Assembly (NCBI RefSeq): GCF_000702945.1
Contig: NZ_JNLE01000003.1
Location: 3,829,501 to 3,893,500 of the forward strand
Direction: 5' to 3'
Source of the DNA: Clostridium sp. KNHs205
Lineage (GTDB): Bacteria; Bacillota; Clostridia; Lachnospirales; Lachnospiraceae
Length of the DNA stretch: 64,000 bases
Positions 44,571 through 54,306 of this stretch are shown piece by piece. The notes beneath the pieces are model-generated. The model was not told the DNA's origin. It made no database searches and saw only the letters and a program-made list of their open reading frames with translations. The position numbers and the translations under genes are program-made. The first letter of the stretch is position 1, and each line of letters starts with the position of its first letter.

Positions 44571-46454
44571 TTACAAACCGAAAATCCCCAGAGTGAATCC
44601 GGTTCCTTCGGTTTTGATCTCATGATATAAATTATTACAGTTATTAAGATCAGACAAGGCTTTCTTATAGATAGTAATTACATGTTTTAGTTCTTTCTTG
44701 CTTAAATGCGCTGCCTCAATACGGAAATTTAATAATCCGCCTTCATAGAGTCCTTTCAGAATAGGCAGATAACAGAGATTTTTATATAAAACCATATGGT
44801 TTCTTCCATACTGGTCCTTATAAACAGGATGTTTAAACCCTTTTTCATCAACCAGATACAAAAGCCCTTCTCTGTCTTTTTCCACATTATCATAAAGATC
44901 ATGCTCCATATACATTACTGTTGGAGAACCATAAACTATTAATTCGGCTTTTGAGCCTGCCAGGTTAATAAGCTCCATAGCTTCAGGAAGAGTTGCTTCC
45001 GGTGTTATTGTGAACCTGTTCAGACCCATTTTCTCATAGAAGCCTGCAGCTGCATAATTTAAGATATTTAAGGGGTAATCACCAATTAGATTCTTTTCTT
45101 TAAATGTACGTATACCTCCAATATTTGTCGCAAGCAGTCCGTCTACAGGGAGTCCTGAAGCCATAAGCTGTCCATACTGTTCAAACTGCATGTCAAAGGT
45201 CATATGAGGCATACCAAGGTATATCTCCGTATTCCCCTTCCCGGAAACCAGTTCCTCTATCTCATACCTTGAAAAAGGCCTGTCTGGAAGGAAAACATCC
45301 CCTGAGAGATATATAGCATCAACGCCTGCCTCCAGACATATTTGTGCCTGAGTAATGTTATTTACTTTAACCTTTAGCTTCGCTTTCTCTGTATTGTTTT
45401 TGCTATAGCTTTTAAGTTCCTGGGTAATCTTTTCAAGCTTCTCTTCGGTTATTTCACGTTCCTCAGTTGCAGTGCTGAATACCTTTCCGCTGCTAAAGAG
45501 AGTTCCTGTACCTTCATATCTGGTATTGATATTACTAAGACCGGGTCTGCCAAAGGCGTAAGCCGGTGAGGTATCCCGCTTACGATTTTCCTTCAATAAT
45601 TCAGAATCCTTTTTCCTGTCATAGCAGATAGGATCCTTAATATATCGGTCAATTGCATCTGCATAAGTTCCAATAATCATTTTGAGATAGCCGATATCTC
45701 GCATACGGCCTTCAATTTTGAAGGAGGTAACACCGCCTTCGATTAATTCCGGTATATGCTCATACATGGACATATCTTTTACAGCCATGGGAAACTCTGT
45801 TTGGTAATCCATACCGTCCTGGTGTATATTAAAGCTCCATCTGCATGGTTTTAAGCAGCGGCCACGGTTAGAGCTCTGTCCAAATAATATTCCGCTGTAA
45901 AGACATTGCCCGCCATGAGCAATACACATATCACCATGAATAAAATATTCTATTTCCATCTGTGTTGTATCAGCCAGATATTTGCTGTAGGTAAGGGAGG
46001 CCTCTCTGGAAATTACTACTCTTGTTACTCCCAAATCCTTTAAGGCATATATGCTCTGCTGATTATGAATATTCATCATTACAGAGGCATGTACTGTCAG
46101 CTCCAGTGCTAATTCCTTTATTAAAGCAATTACGCTTAGATCCTGTACAATTAGTGCGTCCGGCTTATACCCTTCCAGTTTTATAAGAAAACTTTTTAGC
46201 TCAGAGAGCTCTTGGTCGCCATAGAGATTATTTACAGTGATATATGCTTTCTTGCCCAAGGAATGTGCAAGCTTTACAGCTTCTTCAAGCTCTGCATCAG
46301 AGAAATTATAATCCTTGCGATGAAGACGCATATTCAGGTTCTTACCACCAAAATAAACGGCATCGCAATCCAATTGTATCACTTCCTTGAATATTTCAAA
46401 ATTACCTGCGGGAGCAAGCAGTTCTATGGGTTTCCTGTTAAAAAATCTGGCCAT
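44571..46454 (-). CDS. U32-family peptidase-like protein (RlhA/PrtC relative)
   Basis: A 627-residue U32 protein. It begins KPIELLAPAGNFEIFKE and has the family barrel; the Fe-S cysteine set is visible in IHGDMCIAHGGQCLYSG and SNRGRCLKPCRW (about residues 170-205); FKIEGRMRD follows. The second half (about 330-627) is an additional barrel-like domain with a Cys in MVLYKNLCYLP. Relatives modify 23S rRNA or tRNA rather than cut proteins. Which reaction this one performs is not visible. Confidence 0.87.
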   Translation of the reverse strand: MARFFNRKPIELLAPAGNFEIFKEVIQLDCDAVYFGGKNLNMRLHRKDYNFSDAELEEAVKLAHSLGKKAYITVNNLYGDQELSELKSFLIKLEGYKPDALIVQDLSVIALIKELALELTVHASVMMNIHNQQSIYALKDLGVTRVVISREASLTYSKYLADTTQMEIEYFIHGDMCIAHGGQCLYSGILFGQSSNRGRCLKPCRWSFNIHQDGMDYQTEFPMAVKDMSMYEHIPELIEGGVTSFKIEGRMRDIGYLKMIIGTYADAIDRYIKDPICYDRKKDSELLKENRKRDTSPAYAFGRPGLSNINTRYEGTGTLFSSGKVFSTATEEREITEEKLEKITQELKSYSKNNTEKAKLKVKVNNITQAQICLEAGVDAIYLSGDVFLPDRPFSRYEIEELVSGKGNTEIYLGMPHMTFDMQFEQYGQLMASGLPVDGLLATNIGGIRTFKEKNLIGDYPLNILNYAAAGFYEKMGLNRFTITPEATLPEAMELINLAGSKAELIVYGSPTVMYMEHDLYDNVEKDREGLLYLVDEKGFKHPVYKDQYGRNHMVLYKNLCYLPILKGLYEGGLLNFRIEAAHLSKKELKHVITIYKKALSDLNNCNNLYHEIKTEGTGFTLGIFGL

Positions 46455-46669
46455 TTCTTATCTCCTATGTTATCCAGTGTTGTCATCGTGAATATATATG
46501 TAATCACATTTTGCTTGTTTTAATTGCATACTTATGATAAGACTATTTTTTCGTTAATGCAAGTATTTTCTTAGTATAGAATATTCGTAAGTTGTTTTGT
46601 GTTATTTAGCAGATAGTTATGAGAATTGTTATTTTTATGTATCAGAGGGTTAGTTTTTTACAAGGGGAC
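46455..46669. other. Intergenic region upstream of the U32 gene
   Basis: AT-rich, no gene seen. It probably holds the U32 promoter, though I found no strong hexamer pair. Confidence 0.3.
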
Positions 46670-46884
46670 GGCGAATAGCACATAACAGAAAGAACTCATG
46701 CTTCAATTCCAAGGTATAAGAAGTCCTAATTTCTTTGAATATTTTGTGCTTGACATAATGTAAAACAGATAACTCGCTTCGCTCAGACAATCTGCTTTAC
46801 ATTATAGCACAAAATCTTCAGAGAAAAGGACTTCTAATACCTTTCCATAGGCACATTCGTTCTTTCTGTTATGTACTATTCGCC
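46670..46884. repeat. 215-bp near-palindromic element (MITE-like)
   Basis: The outer ends GGCGAATAG (46670-46678) and CTATTCGCC (46876-46884) are perfectly complementary. The two halves stay complementary at roughly 80% along the whole length. Paired blocks include ACATAACAGAAAGAAC, AGAAGTCCT, TTTTGTGCT and ATAATGTAAA, meeting at a short tip near 46777-46784. As RNA it would form one long hairpin. I see no transposase and no clear target-site duplication. It could be a MITE-type insertion or a long structured RNA. Confidence 0.75.
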
Positions 46885-47501
46885 TGAAACCATATGGAAG
46901 CGGGTTTTTGAGACCTGAATTTTTAAGTATTCTGGTTAAGATAAAACCATAAAGTCTTAATATAGATATACAAGATATATAGTATATAGCATAACAGGCT
47001 CCGTTTCTTATTTCGTGTAAACTTATTTTACAGACTACTCCATTTTGAGCTTGATTATAATACACAAAATCCATGAAATACTGTCAAGGGTTTCAGCGGT
47101 TAATTACCGAAACAAAGTACTGGTAAAAACCATTTGAAACTGATAAAATGAAAATTGCTTATCATTCCAGGATATATTCTTTCTGTATTTGCACTGCTAT
47201 CCGACGCAATCTAAGATAATTATAAACTCGGAAGCATATTATTTAGTTAAATAATGTGTTATATAAGTTGTATGATTAAGTTTCACTCTATCATGTATAA
47301 AGGGTTGAATATTAAGTCTTTTGACACATTGAGCTTAGTAAGCAGCAAGTAAACTTATATAGAGAAATACTTATATCCAAGGATATACTTCTTTTAAGAG
47401 TAAAAAAATACAAATAGAAAGGCTGCCACATATAAATCCCATCATACTTTCATTATAGATTGTGGCAATATCGCATTAATACTGCGGTAACAGGTTTATT
47501 T
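46885..47501. other. Intergenic region upstream of the tRNA-editing gene
   Basis: About 600 AT-rich bases. A minus-strand TTGACA-like site near 47086 points into the palindromic element, but the -10 spacing is poor (about 19). No gene is convincing, and a 90-codon minus-strand frame here was rejected. Confidence 0.35.
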
Positions 47502-48713
47502 ATGTCAACTAATACGGTTAAATTATATGATGAAGACAGTTATTTGTCTGACTTTTCGGCTACTGTAATCTCCTGTACTGAGAAACAAAATGACAGCCAG
47601 GAAACCTTATACGAAGTTATACTTTCTGCCACAGCTTTCTTTCCGGAAGGTGGTGGACAGGCCTCTGATACGGGTACCTTAAATGGTATCCCGGTTATTG
47701 ATGTACAGGAAAAGAATGAAATTATCTATCACACTTTAACATCACCCTTGTCAGAGGGGGAGGTAATCAACGGTTCCATAAATAAGTCGAGAAGATTTGA
47801 TTTTATGCAGCAGCATACGGGGGAACACATCTTATCTGGATTAGTTTATAAGACTTTGGGTTATGATAATGTTGGTTTTCACCTGGAGGCAGATACTGTT
47901 ACAGTTGATTTTAGCGGAACCTTTACAGAAGAAGACATCAGACGTATTGAGGAACTGGCAAATGATGCTGTATTTCAGAATATACCGGTTATTGCTGTTT
48001 ATCCGGACAAAGAAACCTTAAATTCCCTGAACTACCGCAGCAAAAAGGAATTGTCAGGTGCAATCCGGATAGTAACCATTAATGGTGTAGATACCTGTGC
48101 CTGCTGTGCTCCCCATGTTAAGTCTACAGGTGAGGTAGGACTTATAAAAGTAACCTCCTATCAAAATTACAAAGGAGGAACGAGACTTGAACTTCAATGT
48201 GGAAAACGGGCTTTAACCGATTACAACAAGAAAGAAAAGAATATCCAGAATATATCGGTTACTCTTTCAGCTAAAATCTATGAAACCGATGAAGCTGTCA
48301 AACGGCTCAAGGACGAGAAATTATCTCTAGAAGCGAAGCTTGCAACACTTTCAGTAAAGCTGTTAAGTTATAAAGCAGCTTCAATACCTTCAGGAGAGGA
48401 ACCCTATTCCTTATTTGATTACGAAATACAGGATAATCAATTAAGGAATTACGCGAACCTTGTGAAAGAACGCAGAAATGGATTTGTTGGTATCTTTATT
48501 CCCTCTGCAAAAGATTCTTCTATATTGGAGACAGATGAAACAATTGAATACCGTTACATTTTGTGTGCGAAAGCTATGGATGTCAGACCTATCGGAGCAG
48601 AATTGAATAAAAGCTTTCAGGGACGAGGCGGCGGCAGCCAGGAAATGGTTCAGGGCAGTATAACTGGGGGCAGAAAAGATATCGCTGATTTTTTAAAGAA
48701 TTACAAATATTAG
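47502..48713 (+). CDS. Alanyl-tRNA editing protein (AlaX family)
   Basis: A 403-residue trans-editing protein. The zinc site is HTGEHIL (near residue 107) with CACCAPHV (near 207); FFPEGGGQASD is the AlaRS editing-domain signature. The C-terminal 150 residues have a coiled segment and a DHHA1-like end with GRGGGSQEMVQGS. It hydrolyses Ser- or Gly-tRNA(Ala). The ATG at 47502 gives the conserved start; upstream TTG and GTG codons are in frame but poorly placed. The ribosome binding site is weak. It converges with gapN. Confidence 0.9.
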   Translation: MSTNTVKLYDEDSYLSDFSATVISCTEKQNDSQETLYEVILSATAFFPEGGGQASDTGTLNGIPVIDVQEKNEIIYHTLTSPLSEGEVINGSINKSRRFDFMQQHTGEHILSGLVYKTLGYDNVGFHLEADTVTVDFSGTFTEEDIRRIEELANDAVFQNIPVIAVYPDKETLNSLNYRSKKELSGAIRIVTINGVDTCACCAPHVKSTGEVGLIKVTSYQNYKGGTRLELQCGKRALTDYNKKEKNIQNISVTLSAKIYETDEAVKRLKDEKLSLEAKLATLSVKLLSYKAASIPSGEEPYSLFDYEIQDNQLRNYANLVKERRNGFVGIFIPSAKDSSILETDETIEYRYILCAKAMDVRPIGAELNKSFQGRGGGSQEMVQGSITGGRKDIADFLKNYKY

Positions 48714-48745
48714 ATCAATCAGTATGCAGATATATTTAATTTGCA

Positions 48746-48803
48746 AAATCCATGATCTTTTAACCGGGTATTCATAAAGACCTGATTAAAATATCATGGA
48801 TTT
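48746..48803 (+). terminator. Terminator of the tRNA-editing gene
   Basis: Eleven-base perfect arms AAATCCATGAT (48746-48756) and ATCATGGATTT (48793-48803), followed by CTTATTTTATT. Confidence 0.75.
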
Positions 48804-48981
48804 CTTATTTTATTCTATAAATCTTGAAAATTATAAATAAAATATATTACAAATTATAGATGTGGTCAAAAGGTAAAAAACTAGAATTTTATAATGTATG
48901 TGCACTTGATGAGATTATTCAAATGTTAATCACCTTGTTTCCATAGGCTTCATACACCACAAAACAGATACTTTGATCTTG

Positions 48982-50367
48982 TTATCTGTTCAGGTTGATT
49001 ACAGTTGCTTTCACTCTTGTCATTGCTTCTATGGAATAACGTATTCCCTGGGTTCCGATACCGGATTTTTTAACACCCAGGAAAGGAAAATGATCAGGTC
49101 CACGCTCTGTTTTATTATTAATGTGTACGGTTCCTACCTCCAACTTTCCTGCCACATGAAAGGCATCTGTTAGATTCTCAGTAAATACAGAACTTTGAAG
49201 ACCATATTCAGATTTATTTGCCAGATGAACGGCTTCGTCCACCGTCTTAACACGAAGAATCGGGAGTACAGGACCGAATGGTTCTTCCCAGGCAATTCGC
49301 ATATCCTCCGTTACTTCGTCAAATAAGGTAGGATATAACAGGGTGCCTTCACGTGTGCCTCCAATAATAAGCTTAGCACCTTTCTGCTTTGCATCTTCAA
49401 TAAGCTCCCAAACAAAATCTGCAGCTTTTTCACTGATCAGCGGCACTACATCTGCCTGGACGTTTAAGGGGTTTCCAACTGTAAGCTTTTCAATTTCAAT
49501 TTTCAGATAATTAATTAACTCATCTGCTACGTCTTCTAATACAAGAATCCTTTTAACCGCTGTACAACGCTGTCCTGAATAGGAAAAGGCTCCTGCAACG
49601 ATATTCTTAGCTGCAAATTCTAAATCGGCATCTTTAAGAACAATTGCTGCATCCTTTCCTCCAAGTTCCATAAGCAGCGGTACCATATGAACTTTTCCTG
49701 AAATATCGAGGCCGACTTCGGTACTTCCGGTAAAGTTAATAAAATTAATATCCTGATGGGTTACAATATAATCTCCAATCTCACTGCCTTTTCCTGTGAC
49801 AACTGTTAATGCCCCTTCCGGAAGTCCGGCTTCCATAAATAGCTTTGCAAGTTCTATTCCGCAAAGACTTCCGGTTGTTGCTGGCTTAAAAACCACCGTA
49901 TTACCGGAAATAAGTGCAGGCGCTATCTTAGAAGCTGCCAGATTGATAGGATAATTAAAGGGTGAGATGGCAAGTACAACGCCTACCGGTTCTCTTGTAA
50001 CCATTGCTATTTTTTCTTTGCTAAAGCCGGAAAATGTATCCCCCTGGATACTTTCTCCATGGATACTTTTAGCTGTATCTGCTGTAAAACGAATAAAATC
50101 AGCTGTTCTGGTCACTTCTGATGCAGCACTCTTTTGATCCTTGCCAACTTCCATCATGAGTAAATCCGCAAGTTTCTTTGTATTTTCAACCAGAAGGTCT
50201 GCGGCCTTATACATAATATCCGCTCTTTGGCTTAAGGGCATTTCTTTCCAACTATAGAAAGCTTCTTTCGCTTTTCCTACTTCTTTATCTACTTCTTCCT
50301 TCGACATTGACTTAACGGAACCTAAAAGACTGTTATCAAGGGGAGAAAAAATCTTAATCTCTTGCAT
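48982..50367 (-). CDS. gapN: NADP-dependent non-phosphorylating glyceraldehyde-3-phosphate dehydrogenase
   Basis: A 461-residue aldehyde dehydrogenase. SPFNYPINLAASKIAPAL, FTGSTEVG, MELGGKDAAIVL and the catalytic Cys in FSYSGQRCTAVKR (near 267) are GapN-like, and the tail VGTVHINNKTERGPD, then FPFLGVKKSGIGTQG, is the GapN subgroup signature. It oxidises GAP directly to 3-phosphoglycerate and yields NADPH. A small hairpin with a T run overlaps its stop (48963-48990). GGAGC lies before the ATG; an AATAAAC/GTTTATT repeat lies in the leader. Confidence 0.9.
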   Translation of the reverse strand: MQEIKIFSPLDNSLLGSVKSMSKEEVDKEVGKAKEAFYSWKEMPLSQRADIMYKAADLLVENTKKLADLLMMEVGKDQKSAASEVTRTADFIRFTADTAKSIHGESIQGDTFSGFSKEKIAMVTREPVGVVLAISPFNYPINLAASKIAPALISGNTVVFKPATTGSLCGIELAKLFMEAGLPEGALTVVTGKGSEIGDYIVTHQDINFINFTGSTEVGLDISGKVHMVPLLMELGGKDAAIVLKDADLEFAAKNIVAGAFSYSGQRCTAVKRILVLEDVADELINYLKIEIEKLTVGNPLNVQADVVPLISEKAADFVWELIEDAKQKGAKLIIGGTREGTLLYPTLFDEVTEDMRIAWEEPFGPVLPILRVKTVDEAVHLANKSEYGLQSSVFTENLTDAFHVAGKLEVGTVHINNKTERGPDHFPFLGVKKSGIGTQGIRYSIEAMTRVKATVINLNR

Positions 50368-50494
50368 ATAGTGCTCCTTTCAAATAAACACAATTATTGT
50401 TTATTATCCATCAAATATGTGTAAATTATAAAGGTATTTTAAACGTAAAATAATATTTCGTATGTGACTAAGTTACATTGATAATGGTTCTCAA

Positions 50495-50860
50495 TCAAAG
50501 CTTCTGTTCACTTATTATCCGCTCTAACTCCAGCAGCTCTCCGGCACCTAATTTTTGGTTTTTTAAGTAATCCGTAAAAAAGTTACATAAAGAACCGTTG
50601 TAAAACTTATTGAGTAATGCCTGGGTTTCTGTGTTCTGCACTGTTCTCTTTGAAATAGTTGCCCGGCATAAGAAACCTGGATCTTCTCTTTTCACGACAC
50701 CTTTATCAATCAGACGCTTGATTACGGTGTAGGTAGTATTCTTTTCCCAGCCTATGTATTCTTTAATTATTTTGGAGATATCCTTTGCGGCCAAAACCTT
50801 ATTGGACCATAAAAGCTCCATAATATTTAATTCTCCTTCATGTAGACGTATTTCATTCAT
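50495..50860 (-). CDS. BlaI/MecI/CopY-family repressor
   Basis: A 121-residue winged-helix repressor. LHEGELNIMELLWSNKVLAA, DISKIIKEYIGWEKNTTYTV and IKRLIDKGVVKRE match the BlaI DNA-binding domain; the C-terminal half (FYNGSLCNFFTDYLKNQKL) is the dimer and protease-site region. No BlaR1 sensor or beta-lactamase gene is adjacent. GGAG lies six bases before the ATG at 50858-50860. It is 127 bases upstream of gapN on the same strand, so it may be cotranscribed with or control gapN. Confidence 0.85.
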   Translation of the reverse strand: MNEIRLHEGELNIMELLWSNKVLAAKDISKIIKEYIGWEKNTTYTVIKRLIDKGVVKREDPGFLCRATISKRTVQNTETQALLNKFYNGSLCNFFTDYLKNQKLGAGELLELERIISEQKL

Positions 50861-51325
50861 TCTTGCTCCAATCTGCACTTTAGTTTTTTGTGCTTAAATA
50901 TAGTAAGAGATCTATATGAAATCCTGATAAAGCTTCCTGCATTGGATTCTTCTATTAGGATTGAAAAAGGATGATTGCTTACACACTACATTTGTAGAAT
51001 CAAAGTGTATTAACAGGTTTATTATTGTAATTTAAAGGTTTTTAATGTTGTACTATTCCTTATGCTGTCCTCAACCCAGCTCAAATCCATACTGGAGATT
51101 CAGCCGATAAAATCTTGTGTGCAAATTATGCCTTTAATCCGTACTACTCACGCATAAAGCAAACCCGCTTATCGAACTGCCTGAATAAGCAGGTTAAATG
51201 GCTTATAAGTTGATTTTTGACTATATTTGACTGATTGCAGTATGGAAAGTCTACAACTGTCGAATGTCGTTGCAATTAGGCTCTGTTCAAAATCTACACT
51301 AGTAGTTTTTACCATTATCATTATT
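50861..51325. other. Intergenic region between the ATPase gene and the BlaI-like gene
   Basis: About 465 bases without a plausible gene. It contains the hairpin at 51162-51195 and presumably the promoter of the BlaI-like gene. Confidence 0.4.
51162..51195 (-). terminator. Possible terminator of the ATPase gene
   Basis: AACCCGCTTAT (51162-51172) pairs with ATAAGCAGGTT (51185-51195), one G-T wobble, loop of 12. On the minus strand TGCTTTATG follows, a weak T tract. Confidence 0.4.
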
Positions 51326-52642
51326 CTATCTAAATAGAATCAAGTTGTCAATGATATTTTTAACTCCATATAGGGGGATAATATTTCTTGAGGCTTCATC
51401 ATTGCTGAATTCATCTGTGGTCACCAGCATTTGATTGATCTTAGGCTGCTTATCTTTCAGAGCACCTAAAAGTTTTGATCGCTTTTGTAGTTTCGTTCTT
51501 ATTTCCAGCGGTAAAACAGGAAAGTCGTTCTTAAAAGCTGCCCTTAACAAAAACAGGGAATGGGACCCTGAAGCTGTCTCCCAGTAACCAAAGGGTATAT
51601 TGGCACCTGTTAATACTTGTGCGATATAACTTTCAATCAGACCTTCCCGAAAGCCTTCCTTTACTTCACAGCCTGTAATTTTTGACAGAGAATGATATAA
51701 TCCTATGTCAAAAAGATATAGCTTGAATGCAGAAAAATCGTAATTAACCTCCCCGGTTTCATAACTGCTGATCCTATCATCCGTAATCCTTGGACATATC
51801 ATTCCACAAAAACTGCTTTTAATAAAGGTCAGGCTATCTTTGTATTGATTCTCCGTAGCTCCTTTTCTGATTTGGTTAAATTGGAACTTTTTATTACGCT
51901 TTGACAATTGTTGCGGCAGTGTAAAGAGTAACTGTCTGACCTTTAGAGCACAGCTTTCTTCTTTCATATCAGTTTCATAGAAATAAGAATAAAGTATGTC
52001 CCTGTGTATTTGTGTTATATTCTCTGTATTTTCGTTATTTATGTACTCATTCACAGCCGCCGGTAAGCCTCCCACAATTAGGTAGGTCTCAAAGAGATTT
52101 ACCAGCTCCTCATGAAAAATCTGTGGCAGACTGCTATTCTTATTAACAGACTCCTCTATCATTTCTATATACCATTCATGTCCGGCAGCAGAAAGAAATT
52201 CATCAAAATCCATAGGATACAGCTTTAGTGTTGTGTATTTATTTATCATACAGGTAGCTGTTTGGGAATATCCGGATATCATTAAAATATCCCAGCTGGG
52301 GTAAAGCTTGCTGATTTTACTAATAACCCCAAGGATTTCCTCTGTACAGATCATATCATCTACAATAAAAAGACCATTGTCATTACCGTCCTCCCATGTT
52401 CCTTCTAAAGCAGTAAGTTCTGAAGTTGCACCGGTTAACTGAAAACGTTCAAAACAGGCAGCCAATTTGTCTTTGTCTGCCTGTAATTCGTAATTTATAT
52501 AGATATATCTTTTGTAAAAGTCCTTTGCCAGGGTTAATGCAAGGTATGTTTTACCTGTTCCTTTGGCTCCGGTTAGTATTAATGGTTTCTTTTGTAAGGA
52601 TTCTTTCCAGATTTTAAGTTGAGCGAATAATTTTCGTTTCAA
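51326..52642 (-). CDS. AAA-family ATPase with DUF4143 domain
   Basis: A 438-residue protein. The N-terminal P-loop GAKGTGKTYLALTLA (about 25-40) and FIVDDM Walker B form an AAA_14 ATPase, and the C-terminal half (SFCGMICPRI, FKLYLFDIGLYHSL, EGLIESYIAQVL, then PLEIRTKLQKRSK) is DUF4143, related to restriction-endonuclease-like folds. Function in this family is unknown. It shares the strand of rluD and starts 21 bases after it. Confidence 0.88.
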   Translation of the reverse strand: MKRKLFAQLKIWKESLQKKPLILTGAKGTGKTYLALTLAKDFYKRYIYINYELQADKDKLAACFERFQLTGATSELTALEGTWEDGNDNGLFIVDDMICTEEILGVISKISKLYPSWDILMISGYSQTATCMINKYTTLKLYPMDFDEFLSAAGHEWYIEMIEESVNKNSSLPQIFHEELVNLFETYLIVGGLPAAVNEYINNENTENITQIHRDILYSYFYETDMKEESCALKVRQLLFTLPQQLSKRNKKFQFNQIRKGATENQYKDSLTFIKSSFCGMICPRITDDRISSYETGEVNYDFSAFKLYLFDIGLYHSLSKITGCEVKEGFREGLIESYIAQVLTGANIPFGYWETASGSHSLFLLRAAFKNDFPVLPLEIRTKLQKRSKLLGALKDKQPKINQMLVTTDEFSNDEASRNIIPLYGVKNIIDNLILFR

Positions 52643-52662
52643 AGCTTACTCCTTATCATTGT

Positions 52663-53586
52663 TTATCTTCTTAATTTATTAAGAAGTTCTTCATAATAAG
52701 CAGGAAGAGGGGCTTCAAATTCTACATATGCTCCAGTTGCAGGATGTATAAATCCCAAAACCCGAGCGTGCAAAGCCTGCCCTTCCAGGCTGAAATTACT
52801 TTTATTATTGCTGTATAGTTCATCTCCAAGGAGTGGATGACCAATACTGGCCATATGAACTCTTATCTGGTGTGTTCTGCCTGTTTCCAGGGTACATTCT
52901 ATATGTGCATACCGTCCTCCTAAATTCTCGAGGAGCTGGTAATGTGTAACTGCATGTTTTCCATTTTTGTGATTGACAGCCATCTTTTTTCTATCTACAG
53001 GATGGCGTCCGATTGGAGCTTCTACAGTCCCTGTAAGCTCTTTAAAGGGCTGAAAGACAACTGCATTGTATTTTCTGGTTATGGAGTGCACTTTAAGCTG
53101 TTCAGCTATGCATTGGTGCGCTTTATCATTTTTACAGGCAACCAGAACTCCTGTTGTATTCATATCAATACGGTGAACAATTCCGGGACGCAATATGCCG
53201 TTTATGCCGGAGAGCTCATCTTTGCAATGATACAGCAAAGCATTTACCAAAGTATTCGAATAATGACCAGCTGCAGGATGTACTACCATCCCTTTTCTTT
53301 TATTGATTATTATGATATCTTTGTCTTCATACACAATATCTAAAGGTATATTCTCCGGTTTCAGATCTAAATCCACCGGAGGCGGAAGTATCAATTTAAT
53401 CATATCTCCATCATTAACTTTGTAATTTGCTTTAACTGTGTTCTCATTGACCTTTACCCTGCCTTCTGCTATAAGCTTTTGCAGATAGGAACGGGTCAAA
53501 TCCTCCTGAGCTTCTGCAAGATAACGGTCAATTCTCAGACCGCCTTCCTCCTGCTCCACAAAGAAGTCCAGTATTTCATCATTCAT
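52663..53586 (-). CDS. rluD: RluD-family 23S rRNA pseudouridine synthase
   Basis: A 307-residue synthase. An N-terminal S4 domain (GLRIDRYLAEAQEDLTRSYL) is followed by the catalytic domain, with Asp141 in RPGIVHRIDMNTTG; RKYNAVVF and GRTHQIRVHMASIGHPLLGD are family signatures. It makes pseudouridines in the large subunit rRNA, or in other RNAs for some Firmicutes members. It lies 130 bases after lspA, as is common. Confidence 0.93.
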   Translation of the reverse strand: MNDEILDFFVEQEEGGLRIDRYLAEAQEDLTRSYLQKLIAEGRVKVNENTVKANYKVNDGDMIKLILPPPVDLDLKPENIPLDIVYEDKDIIIINKRKGMVVHPAAGHYSNTLVNALLYHCKDELSGINGILRPGIVHRIDMNTTGVLVACKNDKAHQCIAEQLKVHSITRKYNAVVFQPFKELTGTVEAPIGRHPVDRKKMAVNHKNGKHAVTHYQLLENLGGRYAHIECTLETGRTHQIRVHMASIGHPLLGDELYSNNKSNFSLEGQALHARVLGFIHPATGAYVEFEAPLPAYYEELLNKLRR

Positions 53587-53715
53587 GAGATTCCACTTTC
53601 TTATTTCTAATTAATGTATTTAGCAATTATATAGTAATCTAATTGTATTTTTAGACTCTAATACATACCGCAGGATTTCTTGCAATATTACTAGTATAAT
53701 AGCTTAAAATACTCG

Positions 53716-54306
53716 TTATCTGATTTGGTCCTCTTCCTTTTCCTCAGTCTGAGAATCTTCCGGTTTGTCTTTCTCAACAGCCTTCTCACCAGCATCACCA
53801 CCGGTTGCCGTAACTGCTTTAGTATTTTTAAGGGTAAGGAAAGCAAAATCTTCATCCTTATAATAAAATAACCCCAAAAGCACCAACAGGACAGAGGATA
53901 TGGTTATATAGCAATCTGCTACATTGAAGATAGGGAAATCAATGAGTTCAAAGTATAAGAAGTCCACTACATAACCTTTAAGGATTCGATCCAAGAGATT
54001 ACCAACTGCTCCTGCACAGATAAATATAAGGATTATATGAAGCGCATTATATCTTTTCTCATTGGGTACTTTTATATAGATAAATACCATAAAACTCAAT
54101 AATATAACTGCCATAAGTACCAGAAAAATTGTTCGTCCGCTTAATATGCCCCAAACTGCACCATCATTTTCATGATAGGTAAGCTGAAAAACTTTAGGGA
54201 TTAAGATAAATGGGTTATCCTGCAGATTTTGTACTACCAGGTATTTTGTGAACTGGTCGAATCCGATTAGCAGGATAAGATATAACAGATGTCTTAATTT
54301 TCGCAT
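53716..54306 (-). CDS. lspA: Lipoprotein signal peptidase (signal peptidase II)
   Basis: A 196-residue membrane aspartyl protease with four hydrophobic helices. The catalytic Asp pair is Asp106 (GNLLDRI) and Asp131 (FNVADCYI). It removes signal peptides from lipoproteins such as the D,D-carboxypeptidase encoded at 61207-62196. It is about 35 residues longer than usual because of a charged Glu/Lys-rich C-terminal tail. It overlaps the end of aroB by 13 bases. Confidence 0.95.
   Translation of the reverse strand: MRKLRHLLYLILLIGFDQFTKYLVVQNLQDNPFILIPKVFQLTYHENDGAVWGILSGRTIFLVLMAVILLSFMVFIYIKVPNEKRYNALHIILIFICAGAVGNLLDRILKGYVVDFLYFELIDFPIFNVADCYITISSVLLVLLGLFYYKDEDFAFLTLKNTKAVTATGGDAGEKAVEKDKPEDSQTEEKEEDQIR

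Noticed and set aside
46802..47074. A 90-codon minus-strand open frame overlapping the palindromic element
   Set aside because: It reads through one arm of the palindrome, has no ribosome binding site and resembles no protein; it is best explained as chance in the repeat and flanking DNA.
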